Assembly (NCBI GenBank): GCA_947650155.1
Contig: CANSUS010000012.1
Coordinates: 1-64,000, forward strand
Origin: an uncultured Lachnospiraceae bacterium
GTDB taxonomy: Bacteria; Bacillota; Clostridia; Lachnospirales; Lachnospiraceae
Reading direction: 5' to 3'
Length of the DNA: 64,000 nt
The notes below the pieces were generated by a model. The model worked only from the letters and a program-made list of their open reading frames with translations, did not search any database and was not told the DNA's origin. A program made the translations under genes and the position numbers. This document shows, piece after piece, positions 53,855-61,626 of this stretch (positions within the stretch are counted from its first letter, which is position 1; the number at the start of each line of letters is the position of its first letter).

Positions 53855-54640
53855 CCTCTTTTTTTAATTATTTCTGTCATACAGTCGCTTTCCGGTATAT
53901 AATGCAGCTTATACAGAAAATCCGTCTGCCTCTATATCATGTACATAATTGACATATCTGATTTTATCCTGATTTCTCCATATATTAATGTACAATCACT
54001 TTATCAGTACAGATATCTTTAGTAATCAAATCCGTACCGCTGATATGTTTCTCTCAATGGTCATTTCATGTAAATTATTCAATCTGTATGTTCAAAGTAA
54101 TTATTTTAATAAACCTTTGTAATGTTATTCAAATAAAAGCCTGTTGCTTAAATCAAATGTATTGTTTTCTGATTTTCCCACCAGTCCGCACAGGGAATCT
54201 TTTTCCATATTTCCTTATGTACACTCTCTGATTTTTACAACAAATTTTTTCCGCACAAAACCCTTACTTTATTATACTTTTTCAAAAAATCCCTCTCCGC
54301 CTGCCATGAACAAAACCGATACTTTTAGAAAAATTTATCAGATTCAGTGTTCCATAAACAAGAATCGTGAAAATAACTATAGTTGAGCAAATTCAGAAAA
54401 AAAACAAGAAAAATTGAATTATCTTGATCTGAAGACAATATAAAAACATTCATACGAATATCTTTGTGTGCATTATGCATCTTTTGAGCATATTATTTGT
54501 GCATTTCTCTATGCTACGGATAAGTATTTGGTAAACTTTTCATATTTGCTCATTTATAGAAAATAATTCAAATGACATAAAAATCTATATGAAATAAACT
54601 TTCCCATTTTCATAATTTATGTCCGCATGAAAAAAGACAG
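53855..54640. other. long AT-rich non-coding stretch
   Basis: About 790 nt have no open frame with a credible ribosome-binding site. The sequence is very AT-rich with scattered short repeats (e.g. TTTGTGTGCAT near 54473, seen again near 56169). It could hold cis sites for replication or transfer, or an RNA gene. Nothing firm is visible. Confidence 0.4.
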
Positions 54641-54668
54641 CCGCTTTATTGGCAGCTGCCCTGTGTTT

Positions 54669-54869
54669 TTACGTGGTAATGCTTTTATTCATCCGTTTTC
54701 TGTATGCCCTGCATATTTCTTCGGCAAGAGCCATATCGTCATTTGCCTGATAATCGTTTGGCGTTTCAGCCATAATGACCTGACGGCTCTGTCCCGTAGA
54801 AGGCATATATAGAAATATTCCTATCCTGTTCCCGTTTATCTTTGGGACTATCCGAAAACCATTTGCCAT
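54669..54869 (-). CDS. small conserved-looking element protein
   Basis: The 66-residue protein begins MANGFRIVPKINGNRIGIFL and has a helical end (MALAEEICRAYRKRMNK). Its start overlaps the end of the preceding gene by 22 nt, so it is translationally coupled. A GCAGCTGCC hairpin lies just downstream near 54638-54660. No known domain. Confidence 0.6.
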   Translation of the reverse strand: MANGFRIVPKINGNRIGIFLYMPSTGQSRQVIMAETPNDYQANDDMALAEEICRAYRKRMNKSITT

Positions 54870-55072
54870 TCCTTAAACCCCTTTCTTTCATCTCTGCCGC
54901 ATTTTTCATTTGCAAGCTGTTCATATTCATTATCCAGTGCGGCAATCAACCGGAATACGTCCCTGTTTTCCATGTTTTCCGTTAATACGGAAAGCTCCAT
55001 TGTAAGGCTGGCAATGCCGTTTCTGCCGTTGCCAAAGCCCTGTTTGAATTGAAACTGCTTTTTCATATCCAT
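54848..55072 (-). CDS. small element protein, function unknown
   Basis: The 74-residue, mostly helical protein (MDMKKQFQFKQGFGNGRNGI; ENRDVFRLIAALDNEYEQLA) has AAGGAAAGGGG before the ATG. It is first of an overlapping pair with the 66-residue gene. No recognised family. Confidence 0.6.
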   Translation of the reverse strand: MDMKKQFQFKQGFGNGRNGIASLTMELSVLTENMENRDVFRLIAALDNEYEQLANEKCGRDERKGFKEWQMVFG

Positions 55073-55140
55073 GCCCCTTTCCTTAAATTATTTTACAACA
55101 CCCCTATATGGCACATATGCATACAGGCTGGCATAAATAA

Positions 55141-55170
55141 AAATCCTGCCCCGTATGCAGGACAGGATTT
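55141..55170 (-). terminator. terminator of the 46-residue membrane protein gene
   Basis: AAATCCTG/CAGGATTT stem with extra inner pairs is followed on the minus strand by TTTTTATTTAT. Confidence 0.65.
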
Positions 55171-55196
55171 ATTGCAGAAAATTTTTTGCTGCTTGG

Positions 55197-55206
55197 CAGT
55201 GCACTG
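55197..55206. repeat. CAGTGCACTG palindrome, copy 1
   Basis: The 10-bp palindrome CAGTGCACTG lies in TGGCAGTGCACTGGCA, downstream of the 46-residue gene. Two further copies occur at 62839 and 63443 with similar flanks (TGnCAGTGCACTGnCA). Confidence 0.5.
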
Positions 55207-55219
55207 GCAGTTTTTCCTT

Positions 55220-55360
55220 TCAGCCGTCCCTTTCTTCCTCTTTTAACATGGCTCTGAAAAGCCAGCGGATAAAAATTATGCACTGTTTTCCAAGATAAAC
55301 AAAGCCGCACCATGACAGGATTATCATGGTATACACTGTTGTAAATGTCAGGTAATCCAT
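55220..55360 (-). CDS. small single-pass membrane protein (46 residues)
   Basis: A short frame begins MDYLTFTTVYTMIILSWCGF and ends with a charged tail (MLKEEERDG). One membrane helix spans about 6-38. AAGGGGGAT precedes the ATG and a terminator follows, which supports a real gene. Function unknown. Confidence 0.55.
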   Translation of the reverse strand: MDYLTFTTVYTMIILSWCGFVYLGKQCIIFIRWLFRAMLKEEERDG

Positions 55361-55373
55361 ACGGTATCCCCCT

Positions 55374-55571
55374 TCATTTTCCCGTTTTACGGATTATTTC
55401 GTCTACGGTTTCTTTTGCCCCCAGTAATGCGTTTTCTTCATAAACATAAGCCCCGCTTTCCTTAATGCCCGTCCCGTCCATGTCGAAAATACAGAATACG
55501 TATCCCCTGTGAATGCTGCTCCAATATACTTTTATCTCATATCCTTTATACAGTTCAATCATTATCCTCAT
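55374..55571 (-). CDS. small element protein, function unknown
   Basis: The 65-residue protein (internal start at MIELYKGYEIKVYWSS also possible) has a compact alpha/beta pattern ending EENALLGAKETVDEIIRKTG. GGAAAGGGG lies just upstream. It follows the 165-residue gene closely and probably shares its transcript. Confidence 0.55.
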   Translation of the reverse strand: MRIMIELYKGYEIKVYWSSIHRGYVFCIFDMDGTGIKESGAYVYEENALLGAKETVDEIIRKTGK

Positions 55572-55595
55572 GCCCCTTTCCCCAAAAGAGGAGGC

Positions 55596-56093
55596 TTACG
55601 CCCCCTCGCTTATCTCTTCCCCGTTATTGATAACCTCAACACCCTCGCAAATGATAAGTTTATTCTTTTCCAGCTTCACGCCCGCAACAGGGACTCCAAG
55701 CTCCATCATCATTTTTAACTTGTCCTCACTGTATTCCACCCTTGCGTGTCTTGCATTCACTGCCTCAAAGACCTTTTTCTTATCACCCGATACGGATACA
55801 ACGATTAAGCCAATGTTCATATCTGAACCGCTGTCCTCGTCTGACCATGACAGGGTATTCACGCCGCTTTTAATCTGTAAGTTTGTCATGTTGAAGTTAT
55901 CGGCGTCGAGCAGAAGCACGTCTTTATCATTTTCACTGCCCAATACAAATCCATAAACCCTTTCACCTGCCTTCAGCTTGTTTATGATTTGCTTTTCCGA
56001 CATTCCGACAAAGCCTTTGCTCTTTGACTCATACATATCGTAGCCGATCAGCCTCTGTCCTAAAAAGTTACCATTTGTTAAATACATGCACAT
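55596..56093 (-). CDS. element protein of unknown function
   Basis: The 165-residue soluble protein has an alpha/beta pattern (GFVGMSEKQIINKLKAGERV, LLLDADNFNM, GLIVVSVSGDKKKVFEAVNA). GAGGTAAAAT lies just before the ATG. I do not recognise the family. It heads a leftward run of small genes. Confidence 0.6.
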   Translation of the reverse strand: MCMYLTNGNFLGQRLIGYDMYESKSKGFVGMSEKQIINKLKAGERVYGFVLGSENDKDVLLLDADNFNMTNLQIKSGVNTLSWSDEDSGSDMNIGLIVVSVSGDKKKVFEAVNARHARVEYSEDKLKMMMELGVPVAGVKLEKNKLIICEGVEVINNGEEISEGA

Positions 56094-56608
56094 AATATTT
56101 TACCTCTTTCTTTCCATGCCGCAGCACTGACTTTATTTATCTTACAAATAAATCTTAACGCTGATATATTTGTGTGCATAGACGTGATAGTGCAAGGAAA
56201 TGAACCCTTATGTATTATTGATTTTTAGGGAGTTTGTCGCACATACAATGATTTATCCAACTTTATCAAATTTTCAGCCTCATTTAATCTGATGCCTAAA
56301 ACCGCTTTTTTACTATTATGAAATACTCACTATAGACCGGCTTAATCAGATAATGCAGGAAAAAAACCACTGTATACGAACAAGTCAGTAATTTCGCTCA
56401 ACTTGTACAACTCAATTTTTCTATAATGTGATACCTGTTTTCAGATGCATATTGTTGCTGATATTCCTAATCAGAAAATTTTAACAGGTCTGATAAACCG
56501 TTTCATGGATATTGATTTTTACATACTGTTTTGTTTTATGCTCTACATATCCATTTTTAACAGGTATGATTTATATGTATTTCTCATGTTTGTTAAGCAG
56601 AACACTTT
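56094..56608. other. non-coding region upstream of the type I toxin
   Basis: About 515 nt have no credible gene. It contains two direct copies of TTTTAACAGGTnTGAT (56479 and 56555) and an inverted GATACCTGTT (near 56430). These may be regulator sites. The promoter of the leftward 165-residue gene must also lie here. Confidence 0.4.
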
Positions 56609-56633
56609 AAAAAGTTGAAACATTTGAAACAAA
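56609..56633. repeat. GTTGAAACATTTGAAACA site, copy A
   Basis: An 18-nt core shared exactly with copies at 61900 and 63672. It holds two TTGAAACA half-sites 9 nt apart. It lies about 36 nt upstream of the toxin -35 box. Confidence 0.6.
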
Positions 56634-56668
56634 CCATCTGTAAAATATGCTTATATTTTCTTTTTGAA

Positions 56669-56697
56669 TTGAGCAGTTCTCATATTCATGCTATAAT
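56669..56697 (+). promoter_or_regulatory. promoter of the holin-like toxin message
   Basis: TTGAGC (56669-56674) and TATAAT (56692-56697) are separated by 17 nt, with an extended TGC before the -10 box. It lies about 80 nt upstream of the toxin ATG. Confidence 0.65.
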
Positions 56698-56776
56698 GGG
56701 ATTGTATAATTGAAAAGAAAGCAGGATGCGGTTTTCTGATTGATGCCCTCTAGTCTTACGAAAGAGGGTGGTGCCC

Positions 56777-56857
56777 ATGAGCGTGATGGAAGTTTTGACA
56801 TTATTGCTTGTTATTTTTGCGGCTCTGTCTTACATAGACAATCATAAAAAGAAATAA
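56777..56857 (+). CDS. holin-like type I toxin peptide (26 residues)
   Basis: The short frame MSVMEVLTLLLVIFAALSYI followed by DNHKKK is a single membrane helix with a basic tail, the pattern of the putative holin-like toxins (TxpA/Hol_Tox type). AGAGGGTGG lies 7 nt before the ATG and can pair with GCCCTCT about 25 nt earlier, which would hide the ribosome-binding site. A second in-frame ATG is at 56786. The stop lies inside a 13-bp hairpin shared with the antisense RNA. Too much of the peptide would depolarise the membrane. Strong call by sequence pattern and by the antisense promoter. Confidence 0.85.
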   Translation: MSVMEVLTLLLVIFAALSYIDNHKKK

Positions 56858-56945
56858 GCATCCCAACCGCCTAAAGTGAGGATGCTTATTTCTATAAGTC
56901 AATTTTACTGAGGGCAAATCGGAACTCGTGTCCGATGACCTTTCT
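56844..56945 (-). ncRNA. antisense antitoxin RNA of the type I system
   Basis: A minus-strand promoter with TTGAAA (56975-56980), 17-nt spacing and TATAAT (56952-56957) would start an RNA near 56945 that runs back over the toxin message's 3' end. It would stop at the hairpin 56851-56892, followed by TCTTTTTATG. The RNA overlaps the last codons and 3' untranslated part of the toxin mRNA, as RatA does with TxpA. The start and end are inferred. Confidence 0.75.
56851..56892. terminator. bidirectional hairpin terminator shared by toxin mRNA and antitoxin RNA
   Basis: GAAATAAGCATCC pairs with GGATGCTTATTTC, a perfect 13-bp stem with a 16-nt loop. The minus side is followed by TTTTTATG. Confidence 0.85.
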
Positions 56946-56951
56946 AAGTAG

Positions 56952-56980
56952 ATTATACATTAGAGCCACTTGTTTTTCAA
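56952..56980 (-). promoter_or_regulatory. promoter of the antitoxin RNA
   Basis: TTGAAA, 17 nt, TATAAT on the minus strand. The -35 box lies in the loop and right arm of the downstream hairpin at 56962-56988. Confidence 0.75.
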
Positions 56981-56988
56981 GTGGCTCT
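56962..56988. terminator. second hairpin terminator at the toxin locus
   Basis: AGAGCCACTTG/CAAGTGGCTCT, a perfect 11-bp stem with a 5-nt T loop, followed on the plus strand by TTCTTACATTTTT. It also lies 58 nt after the leftward lipoprotein operon's end region, so it may separate the two loci. Confidence 0.7.
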
Positions 56989-57046
56989 TTCTTACATTTT
57001 TACTGTGTTTTACGTCATATTCAGAAATATATAGCTGTTTCATGGC

Positions 57047-58669
57047 TTATTCAGCATTTGTTACAAGCCACTCACCGGAACTTTGTACGTCAATTTTCAC
57101 TTGGAATGTATTTTCTATATTCTCAATATCCAAATGAGTGTTTGCGCCAAAATCTGTATGCTCATCTATATGTTTACTCTCCCAATCATTAGAAATTCTA
57201 TTAAACTCCTCCTCACCTATTTCTCGTGTTGTTCCATTTTCAGTTAGTGTACCTCCATAATATTCTTCTCCACCTTCACTCCAGCTTCCGTATAATTCTT
57301 TTACAGAAAATGTTGTTCCATCATAAAAGTATAAAGACGTGATTGAATATCCATCATTGCTTATTTTGCCGAGATATGTTCTATCCGACTGATTTACCCC
57401 TTTAATGTTCGCCATGCTTTCTGAACCTAAATCAACAGTCGTACTATTCCAGTTACCATCTTTGTATGATAGCAAAAGTTCTTGTTTTCCGTCATTGTTT
57501 AAATCATTTAACCCAAAATAAAATTTTTCACCTTCATATCCATATGAAGTTCCATAATCATCACCTATGGGTAAAGTCCGCTCATCGTTGATGTACTGCC
57601 TTAATATTTCAAGGCTGTTAACTTTCTCCTGTGACACTTCTCCTTTCGTTATAATGCCTGTTCCGTCATGCTTGACAATATCCACTTTCTTTATCTCAAC
57701 AGGTACAGATTGTCCGTCACTCATAGCTGTTGCATAGGCATTGAGATAATTGACCATTTCTTCTAAGGTGCATGGGGTCATATCGTAGAAACATGTATAA
57801 GGCAGGGTATGTTGATGTGCCTCTTTTTCTAAAAATGCTTCATATTCTTCGTCCGGGCATTCTCCTGTCTTTTCACCGTTTTCTATTATAGAAAAAATTC
57901 CACTGCTATCAAGAGGATCGGGTTTTGCTAATGCCCGTTCAGAAACTTGTTTTAAACTTCCTTCAGTAAAATCACTCTCCTCCCATAATACTGCTGCCCA
58001 AAAAATTTCCTCTCCACAATATACTTCTGTATTAGAAGCCTGCTCTACAAATCTCACTGTACCATCATTTTGTTCTGAAAGTTCAAAATTTTCCCTCAGA
58101 TATTTTTCTCCTGAACTGATTAATACAGCTCTGTTCTCTTTCCATCCATATACTTCAAAAGACGATGGTTCGACACTGCTTGAAATATATATATATGGAA
58201 CTCCATTGCAAGAAAAATCGCCCAACATCACTTTTGTTCTGTCTGTTTCATATTCATTTATATATGCGTCAACCTGATTAATATGAAATGGTTCGCTCCA
58301 TGTCATTATATTGTATATTTCTTCATCATATCCACCCCGAAAACTGAAATCCCCAGCTAAACCATCTGCTATCAACTGTGCATATGCTGTTGCCTGTTCT
58401 GCCGTCATTGCACATTTAGAGGTGTCGCCATAGTATGGCATCTCACCTAATGCAGATTGTACTTTTTCTTCTGGTGAAATCTCCGGTATAGTTTCTTCTT
58501 CCTTCGTACTTTCTTCCTCTGTTACCTCTGCTTCTTCTGTTGTTTCTGCTGTTTCCTCAACACTAGTTGTATCAGGAATTTCAGCTTGTGAGGCTGTCTT
58601 ATCCCCACAAGCTGATAAACTGAATACAAGTGTCAAGGCTGTCATAAGTGCTACTGTTTTTCTTTTCAT
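57047..58669 (-). CDS. large lipoprotein of the element operon
   Basis: The 540-residue protein has a lipoprotein signal (LTLVFSLSAC, lipid Cys about 21) and a Glu/Thr-rich linker (about 28-65). Two folded parts follow; the second contains FGLNDLNNDGKQELLLSYKD, an Asp-rich calcium-binding-like loop of the FG-GAP/dockerin kind. It is the last gene of a four-gene operon (59-residue lipoprotein, small membrane protein, SHOCT protein, this one). It should sit on the outer face of the membrane. Function unknown. Confidence 0.75.
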   Translation of the reverse strand: MKRKTVALMTALTLVFSLSACGDKTASQAEIPDTTSVEETAETTEEAEVTEEESTKEEETIPEISPEEKVQSALGEMPYYGDTSKCAMTAEQATAYAQLIADGLAGDFSFRGGYDEEIYNIMTWSEPFHINQVDAYINEYETDRTKVMLGDFSCNGVPYIYISSSVEPSSFEVYGWKENRAVLISSGEKYLRENFELSEQNDGTVRFVEQASNTEVYCGEEIFWAAVLWEESDFTEGSLKQVSERALAKPDPLDSSGIFSIIENGEKTGECPDEEYEAFLEKEAHQHTLPYTCFYDMTPCTLEEMVNYLNAYATAMSDGQSVPVEIKKVDIVKHDGTGIITKGEVSQEKVNSLEILRQYINDERTLPIGDDYGTSYGYEGEKFYFGLNDLNNDGKQELLLSYKDGNWNSTTVDLGSESMANIKGVNQSDRTYLGKISNDGYSITSLYFYDGTTFSVKELYGSWSEGGEEYYGGTLTENGTTREIGEEEFNRISNDWESKHIDEHTDFGANTHLDIENIENTFQVKIDVQSSGEWLVTNAE

Positions 58670-58682
58670 TGGTTTTCTCCTT

Positions 58683-59567
58683 TTATTGACTGCCTATTAC
58701 CTCTTGTTTTAAATGTTCAAATTCCTCTTTTGTAAGCATACCATTTTCATATAGCTTAGACAACTCCGACAAAGAAGTTATTTTATTTGTATAAACCCCC
58801 GTACTTTTTCTTACCTCATTAACTGTATGCTCTACCGGGATCGGATTTACTATATTAACATATAATTCCTGTACCTCACTTACTGCTTTGTAGAAATCCT
58901 TTATTTCCTGCTTGCCTAATTCAGATGCCAAGAAAGCTACTGTCAGGGAAGTAAACTCTATACAGATGTTTGTCCTTTTAAGGAAAAAGGCGTGTAGTAC
59001 AAAGTAAATGACTAAAATAAAACATACTATAACAGCAACAATCATTGCAAAAACCAATATTGTAGGTCCAAATTTTTCAAACGCTAATCCAGATACTGCT
59101 GTATAAGGCATCATATTGTATGAACAATATAAATTTGTTATTAACAGAACAGTTGATAGAGCCGCACATAACAACATCCAAATGTGTGACAGCGTTCCTA
59201 CATTGATTCCTTTCATTTCGCTTGCTATGATTCGGTGCTGTACATTTGTTCTGAATACAAATATCCATTTCTTTTGATGTACTTTGCCTATAAAATAAAC
59301 AGCCTTATCCGTCAAAATGCAGAAACCATTTTCCTGTATACCACTTGTCAACAAATTGTATGCATTTTTAGTTCCTAAAACAGCGTATATTTTTTCCTGC
59401 TCATTGCTCACAAATTTACGCAACTTACTGTAGAAATCATCAAAATCAATTTGCCGGTCAATGTCATCATAAGGCTTATCTTCTGATACTTTCTTATGCT
59501 GTCGCATCGCCAATATCAAAAGCGCAATCGTACATAGAATTAGAATGATACCAAAAAATAACGCCAT
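58683..59567 (-). CDS. membrane protein with PH-like and SHOCT domains
   Basis: The 294-residue protein has an N-terminal membrane helix (about 3-21), a cytoplasmic PH-like stretch (about 70-115: FCILTDKAVYFIGKVHQKKW), two membrane helices (about 130-147 and 170-195) and a C-terminal SHOCT domain (about 265-292: SELSKLYENGMLTKEEFEHL). SHOCT modules are short oligomerisation helices. It lies 13 nt before the lipoprotein gene. Confidence 0.75.
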   Translation of the reverse strand: MALFFGIILILCTIALLILAMRQHKKVSEDKPYDDIDRQIDFDDFYSKLRKFVSNEQEKIYAVLGTKNAYNLLTSGIQENGFCILTDKAVYFIGKVHQKKWIFVFRTNVQHRIIASEMKGINVGTLSHIWMLLCAALSTVLLITNLYCSYNMMPYTAVSGLAFEKFGPTILVFAMIVAVIVCFILVIYFVLHAFFLKRTNICIEFTSLTVAFLASELGKQEIKDFYKAVSEVQELYVNIVNPIPVEHTVNEVRKSTGVYTNKITSLSELSKLYENGMLTKEEFEHLKQEVIGSQ

Positions 59568-59573
59568 TCCATG

Positions 59574-59933
59574 TCACCTCTCATACTTGCTGTCTTTTTG
59601 CTTTTTTTCTTCAACAGATTTTTTATGATGACGCGAACGGACAGTGAGCACTATAACAGAAATTATAACTGTTATTGGCAAAGCGGGGATAGGAATTGAT
59701 ATGCTTATACAACACATAACTAAATAAATAGCCGCCATTATAACAGTCGCTCCCATCCATCTCGAACTTGAATGCTTCTTTTGGATTTCGCTAGAACTAT
59801 CATCAAACAAGTGCATATTTGTCTGGTCGCGTTCTTTTTTACTTTTAATCACCATTATGATTGGTAGCACTATTACAATTATTAAAGAAACTGGAATGAG
59901 GCAGAGACTTAAAATAGCAATAATATAACCCAT
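59574..59933 (-). CDS. small membrane protein of the lipoprotein/SHOCT operon
   Basis: The 119-residue protein has one N-terminal membrane helix (about 4-28), a short charged loop and one or two helices (about 62-100: MAAIYLVMCCISISIPIPAL), with a basic tail. It ends 7 nt before the SHOCT gene. No known family. Confidence 0.65.
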   Translation of the reverse strand: MGYIIAILSLCLIPVSLIIVIVLPIIMVIKSKKERDQTNMHLFDDSSSEIQKKHSSSRWMGATVIMAAIYLVMCCISISIPIPALPITVIISVIVLTVRSRHHKKSVEEKKQKDSKYER

Positions 59934-59948
59934 AGTTACAATTCCTCC

Positions 59949-60128
59949 TTAGTTGATGATATCTTTTAAAAATTCATTCCCAGCATTTAAGTAATAATGA
60001 TATTTACAATATCCCTCCTCATAAATTTCATCATCACAGCCACTTTCTTTACATGTATTAAAACTACATGCTGTAAGTTGTAGTACCATACCAAGTGCTA
60101 ATAATGTGGTAAATACCCTCTTTTTCAT
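59949..60128 (-). CDS. small lipoprotein (59 residues), first gene of the element operon
   Basis: The frame begins MKKRVFTTLLALGMVLQLTA followed by the lipobox Cys (LTAC, Cys 21). The mature part has further cysteines and an acidic segment (CKESGCDDEIYEEGY). GGAGAAAGGAG lies just upstream of the ATG. It ends 15 nt before the next gene. The likely place is the outer membrane face. A ten-codon GTG minicistron (MYKRRKEKKQ) overlaps its start and could couple translation. Confidence 0.7.
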   Translation of the reverse strand: MKKRVFTTLLALGMVLQLTACSFNTCKESGCDDEIYEEGYCKYHYYLNAGNEFLKDIIN

Positions 60129-60175
60129 TGTTTTTTCTCCTTTCTCCTTTTGTACACAGACAAAACCTCCTGCTT

Positions 60176-60204
60176 ATTGTATCATCTTTCCGCATACTTT
60201 TCAA
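60176..60204 (-). promoter_or_regulatory. promoter of the lipoprotein/SHOCT operon
   Basis: On the minus strand, TTGAAA (60199-60204) and TACAAT (60176-60181) are separated by 17 nt, about 48 nt upstream of the small lipoprotein ATG and between two divergent genes. Confidence 0.6.
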
Positions 60205-60275
60205 TGCTTTTAGCAAACTTTTTATATCCCAAAGCATATTAATATCACGTACAATTTTCATATGGAGGTGCCTAC

Positions 60276-60569
60276 ATGATTAATGGATTAGGTCAACGGT
60301 TACAGGAACAGCGTATTTTGCGGAAGCTTTCCCAAAAAGAGGTTGCTTCCTCTATTGGCGTGTCTGCCTCGGTCATATCAAATTATGAAAGCGGGGAGAG
60401 GACGCCAAGTATTGAGATACTCATATCGCTTGCACATTTATACCACTGTTCCACCGATTATCTGCTTGGAATTGATAAATCCGATACTGTCAGACTGCTT
60501 GATGTGTCTATGCTGAATGATAAACAGTACCGGCTTTTGCAGTCTTTTCTGTCAAGCTTACAGGAGTGA
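60276..60569 (+). CDS. XRE-family transcriptional regulator
   Basis: The 97-residue protein has a canonical helix-turn-helix (about 8-62: LRKLSQKEVASSIGVSASVI, then SNYESGERTPSIEIL) followed by STDYLLGID and a short tail. GGAGGTG lies just upstream. It is divergent from the lipoprotein/SHOCT operon and so a likely regulator of it, or of the whole element. Confidence 0.92.
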   Translation: MINGLGQRLQEQRILRKLSQKEVASSIGVSASVISNYESGERTPSIEILISLAHLYHCSTDYLLGIDKSDTVRLLDVSMLNDKQYRLLQSFLSSLQE

Positions 60570-60584
60570 CGAAGCTTTATTTGT

Positions 60585-60824
60585 TTATTCATTATCAATT
60601 AACTGCCTTAACATATCATGCAGTTTCGGTATATCCGTTTTACTGATCATTGACAGATAATCTTTCAACACGTTGATACTGTCCAGCTCATAAGTGTCAC
60701 CTGATTTATTGATGTTCTGCGTGCCCGCACTGACGAGCTCAAGAAGTCCTGATATGTTCGATATCTTACTTTCAAGCGTATTTATCATATCATCAATACG
60801 TATTAATTCATTTTTGTTTTCCAT
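60585..60824 (-). CDS. small helical element protein, function unknown
   Basis: The 79-residue helical protein begins MENKNELIRIDDMINTLESK and shows two helix pairs. ATG 60824 follows AAGGGAA; an extended frame from 60902 (MSCPVLTYAEQ...) is possible but its start has a poor ribosome-binding site. It is convergent with the XRE gene (15-nt gap). Confidence 0.55.
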   Translation of the reverse strand: MENKNELIRIDDMINTLESKISNISGLLELVSAGTQNINKSGDTYELDSINVLKDYLSMISKTDIPKLHDMLRQLIDNE

Positions 60825-61048
60825 ATCTTTGTATTCCCTTTCTTTATTAAGTAACTTCCATAGCAATGATTGTTCTGCATATGTCAATACAGGACAACTC
60901 ATTCCTTCATTAAGGGGGAGGTTGGTTATTTAATATTATTTTTTATGCTGTTTTTGTGGCGGACTTTTTTTATACAGTTTGTTTAAAGTAAACATCATAC
61001 TGCTGTTATATGTAATGATTTGCTTTATTTACATACCGTTTCTGTACA

Positions 61049-61070
61049 GATATGACAACTATGTCATATC
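61049..61070. promoter_or_regulatory. perfect operator-like palindrome
   Basis: GATATGACA/TGTCATATC, 9-bp arms with a 4-nt centre, lies in the 337-nt gap between the RadC-like gene and the small helical gene. It is followed by AT-rich sequence. A regulator dimer site is likely. Otherwise I see no gene between 60825 and 61161. Confidence 0.5.
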
Positions 61071-61161
61071 TATAACATAATAAAGTAATGCAGAAACATC
61101 ACTATTGTTACACTGTTTTCAATATTGATTTATATACATATATAGTTTGTACACTGTTTCT

Positions 61162-61626
61162 CTATAACAGTCCGTTTTCCTCAAAACTGTAATATTCATT
61201 ATCCGTAATGATGATATGGTCTGCGAGGCGGATATCCAAAAGCGCGCCTGCTTCTTTGATTTTTGCGGTCGTTTCAATATCCCTGCCGCTTGGCTGTGCA
61301 CTGCCCGACGGATGGTTATGGCAGAGCACTATCATGACCGCGCCGGCAAGCAGCGCCCTCATATACACTTCCCTTGCAGACAAAAGGCTTGAACTGACCG
61401 TTCCTTTGGATATAAGGAATATCCCGATTATTTTACACGTGCTGTTTAACGCCGCCATGTAACAGTGTTCTTCCGCAAGCTTATCCAAATACAGAAGTTC
61501 CTTCATCATACGCACCGTATCATCTGGGCTGCATATTTTTCCAATGCCGTAATTCACGCCCCTTTCTTTCACCAGTATTGTACGGTTATCCTCTGACAGC
61601 ATTGTATTGTAAAAATTAATCCTCAT
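61162..61626 (-). CDS. RadC-like JAB/JAMM domain protein
   Basis: The 154-residue protein has the JAMM metal motif HNHPSGSAQPSGRD (about 106-119) preceded by SLLSAREVYMRALLAGAVMI and followed by LADHIIITDNEYYSFEENGL. It lacks the N-terminal UPF0758 helix-hairpin domain of full RadC, as is usual for plasmid and island copies. Its biochemical role is unsettled; such copies are frequent in mobile elements. ATG 61626 follows GGGGGATC. Confidence 0.9.
   Translation of the reverse strand: MRINFYNTMLSEDNRTILVKERGVNYGIGKICSPDDTVRMMKELLYLDKLAEEHCYMAALNSTCKIIGIFLISKGTVSSSLLSAREVYMRALLAGAVMIVLCHNHPSGSAQPSGRDIETTAKIKEAGALLDIRLADHIIITDNEYYSFEENGLL

Noticed and set aside
54144-54386. 80-residue plus-strand frame in the AT-rich gap
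   Set aside because: No ribosome-binding site and low-complexity composition; treated as non-coding.
55104-55313. 69-residue minus-strand frame
   Set aside because: It overlaps the better-supported 46-residue membrane protein in another frame and runs through the terminator.
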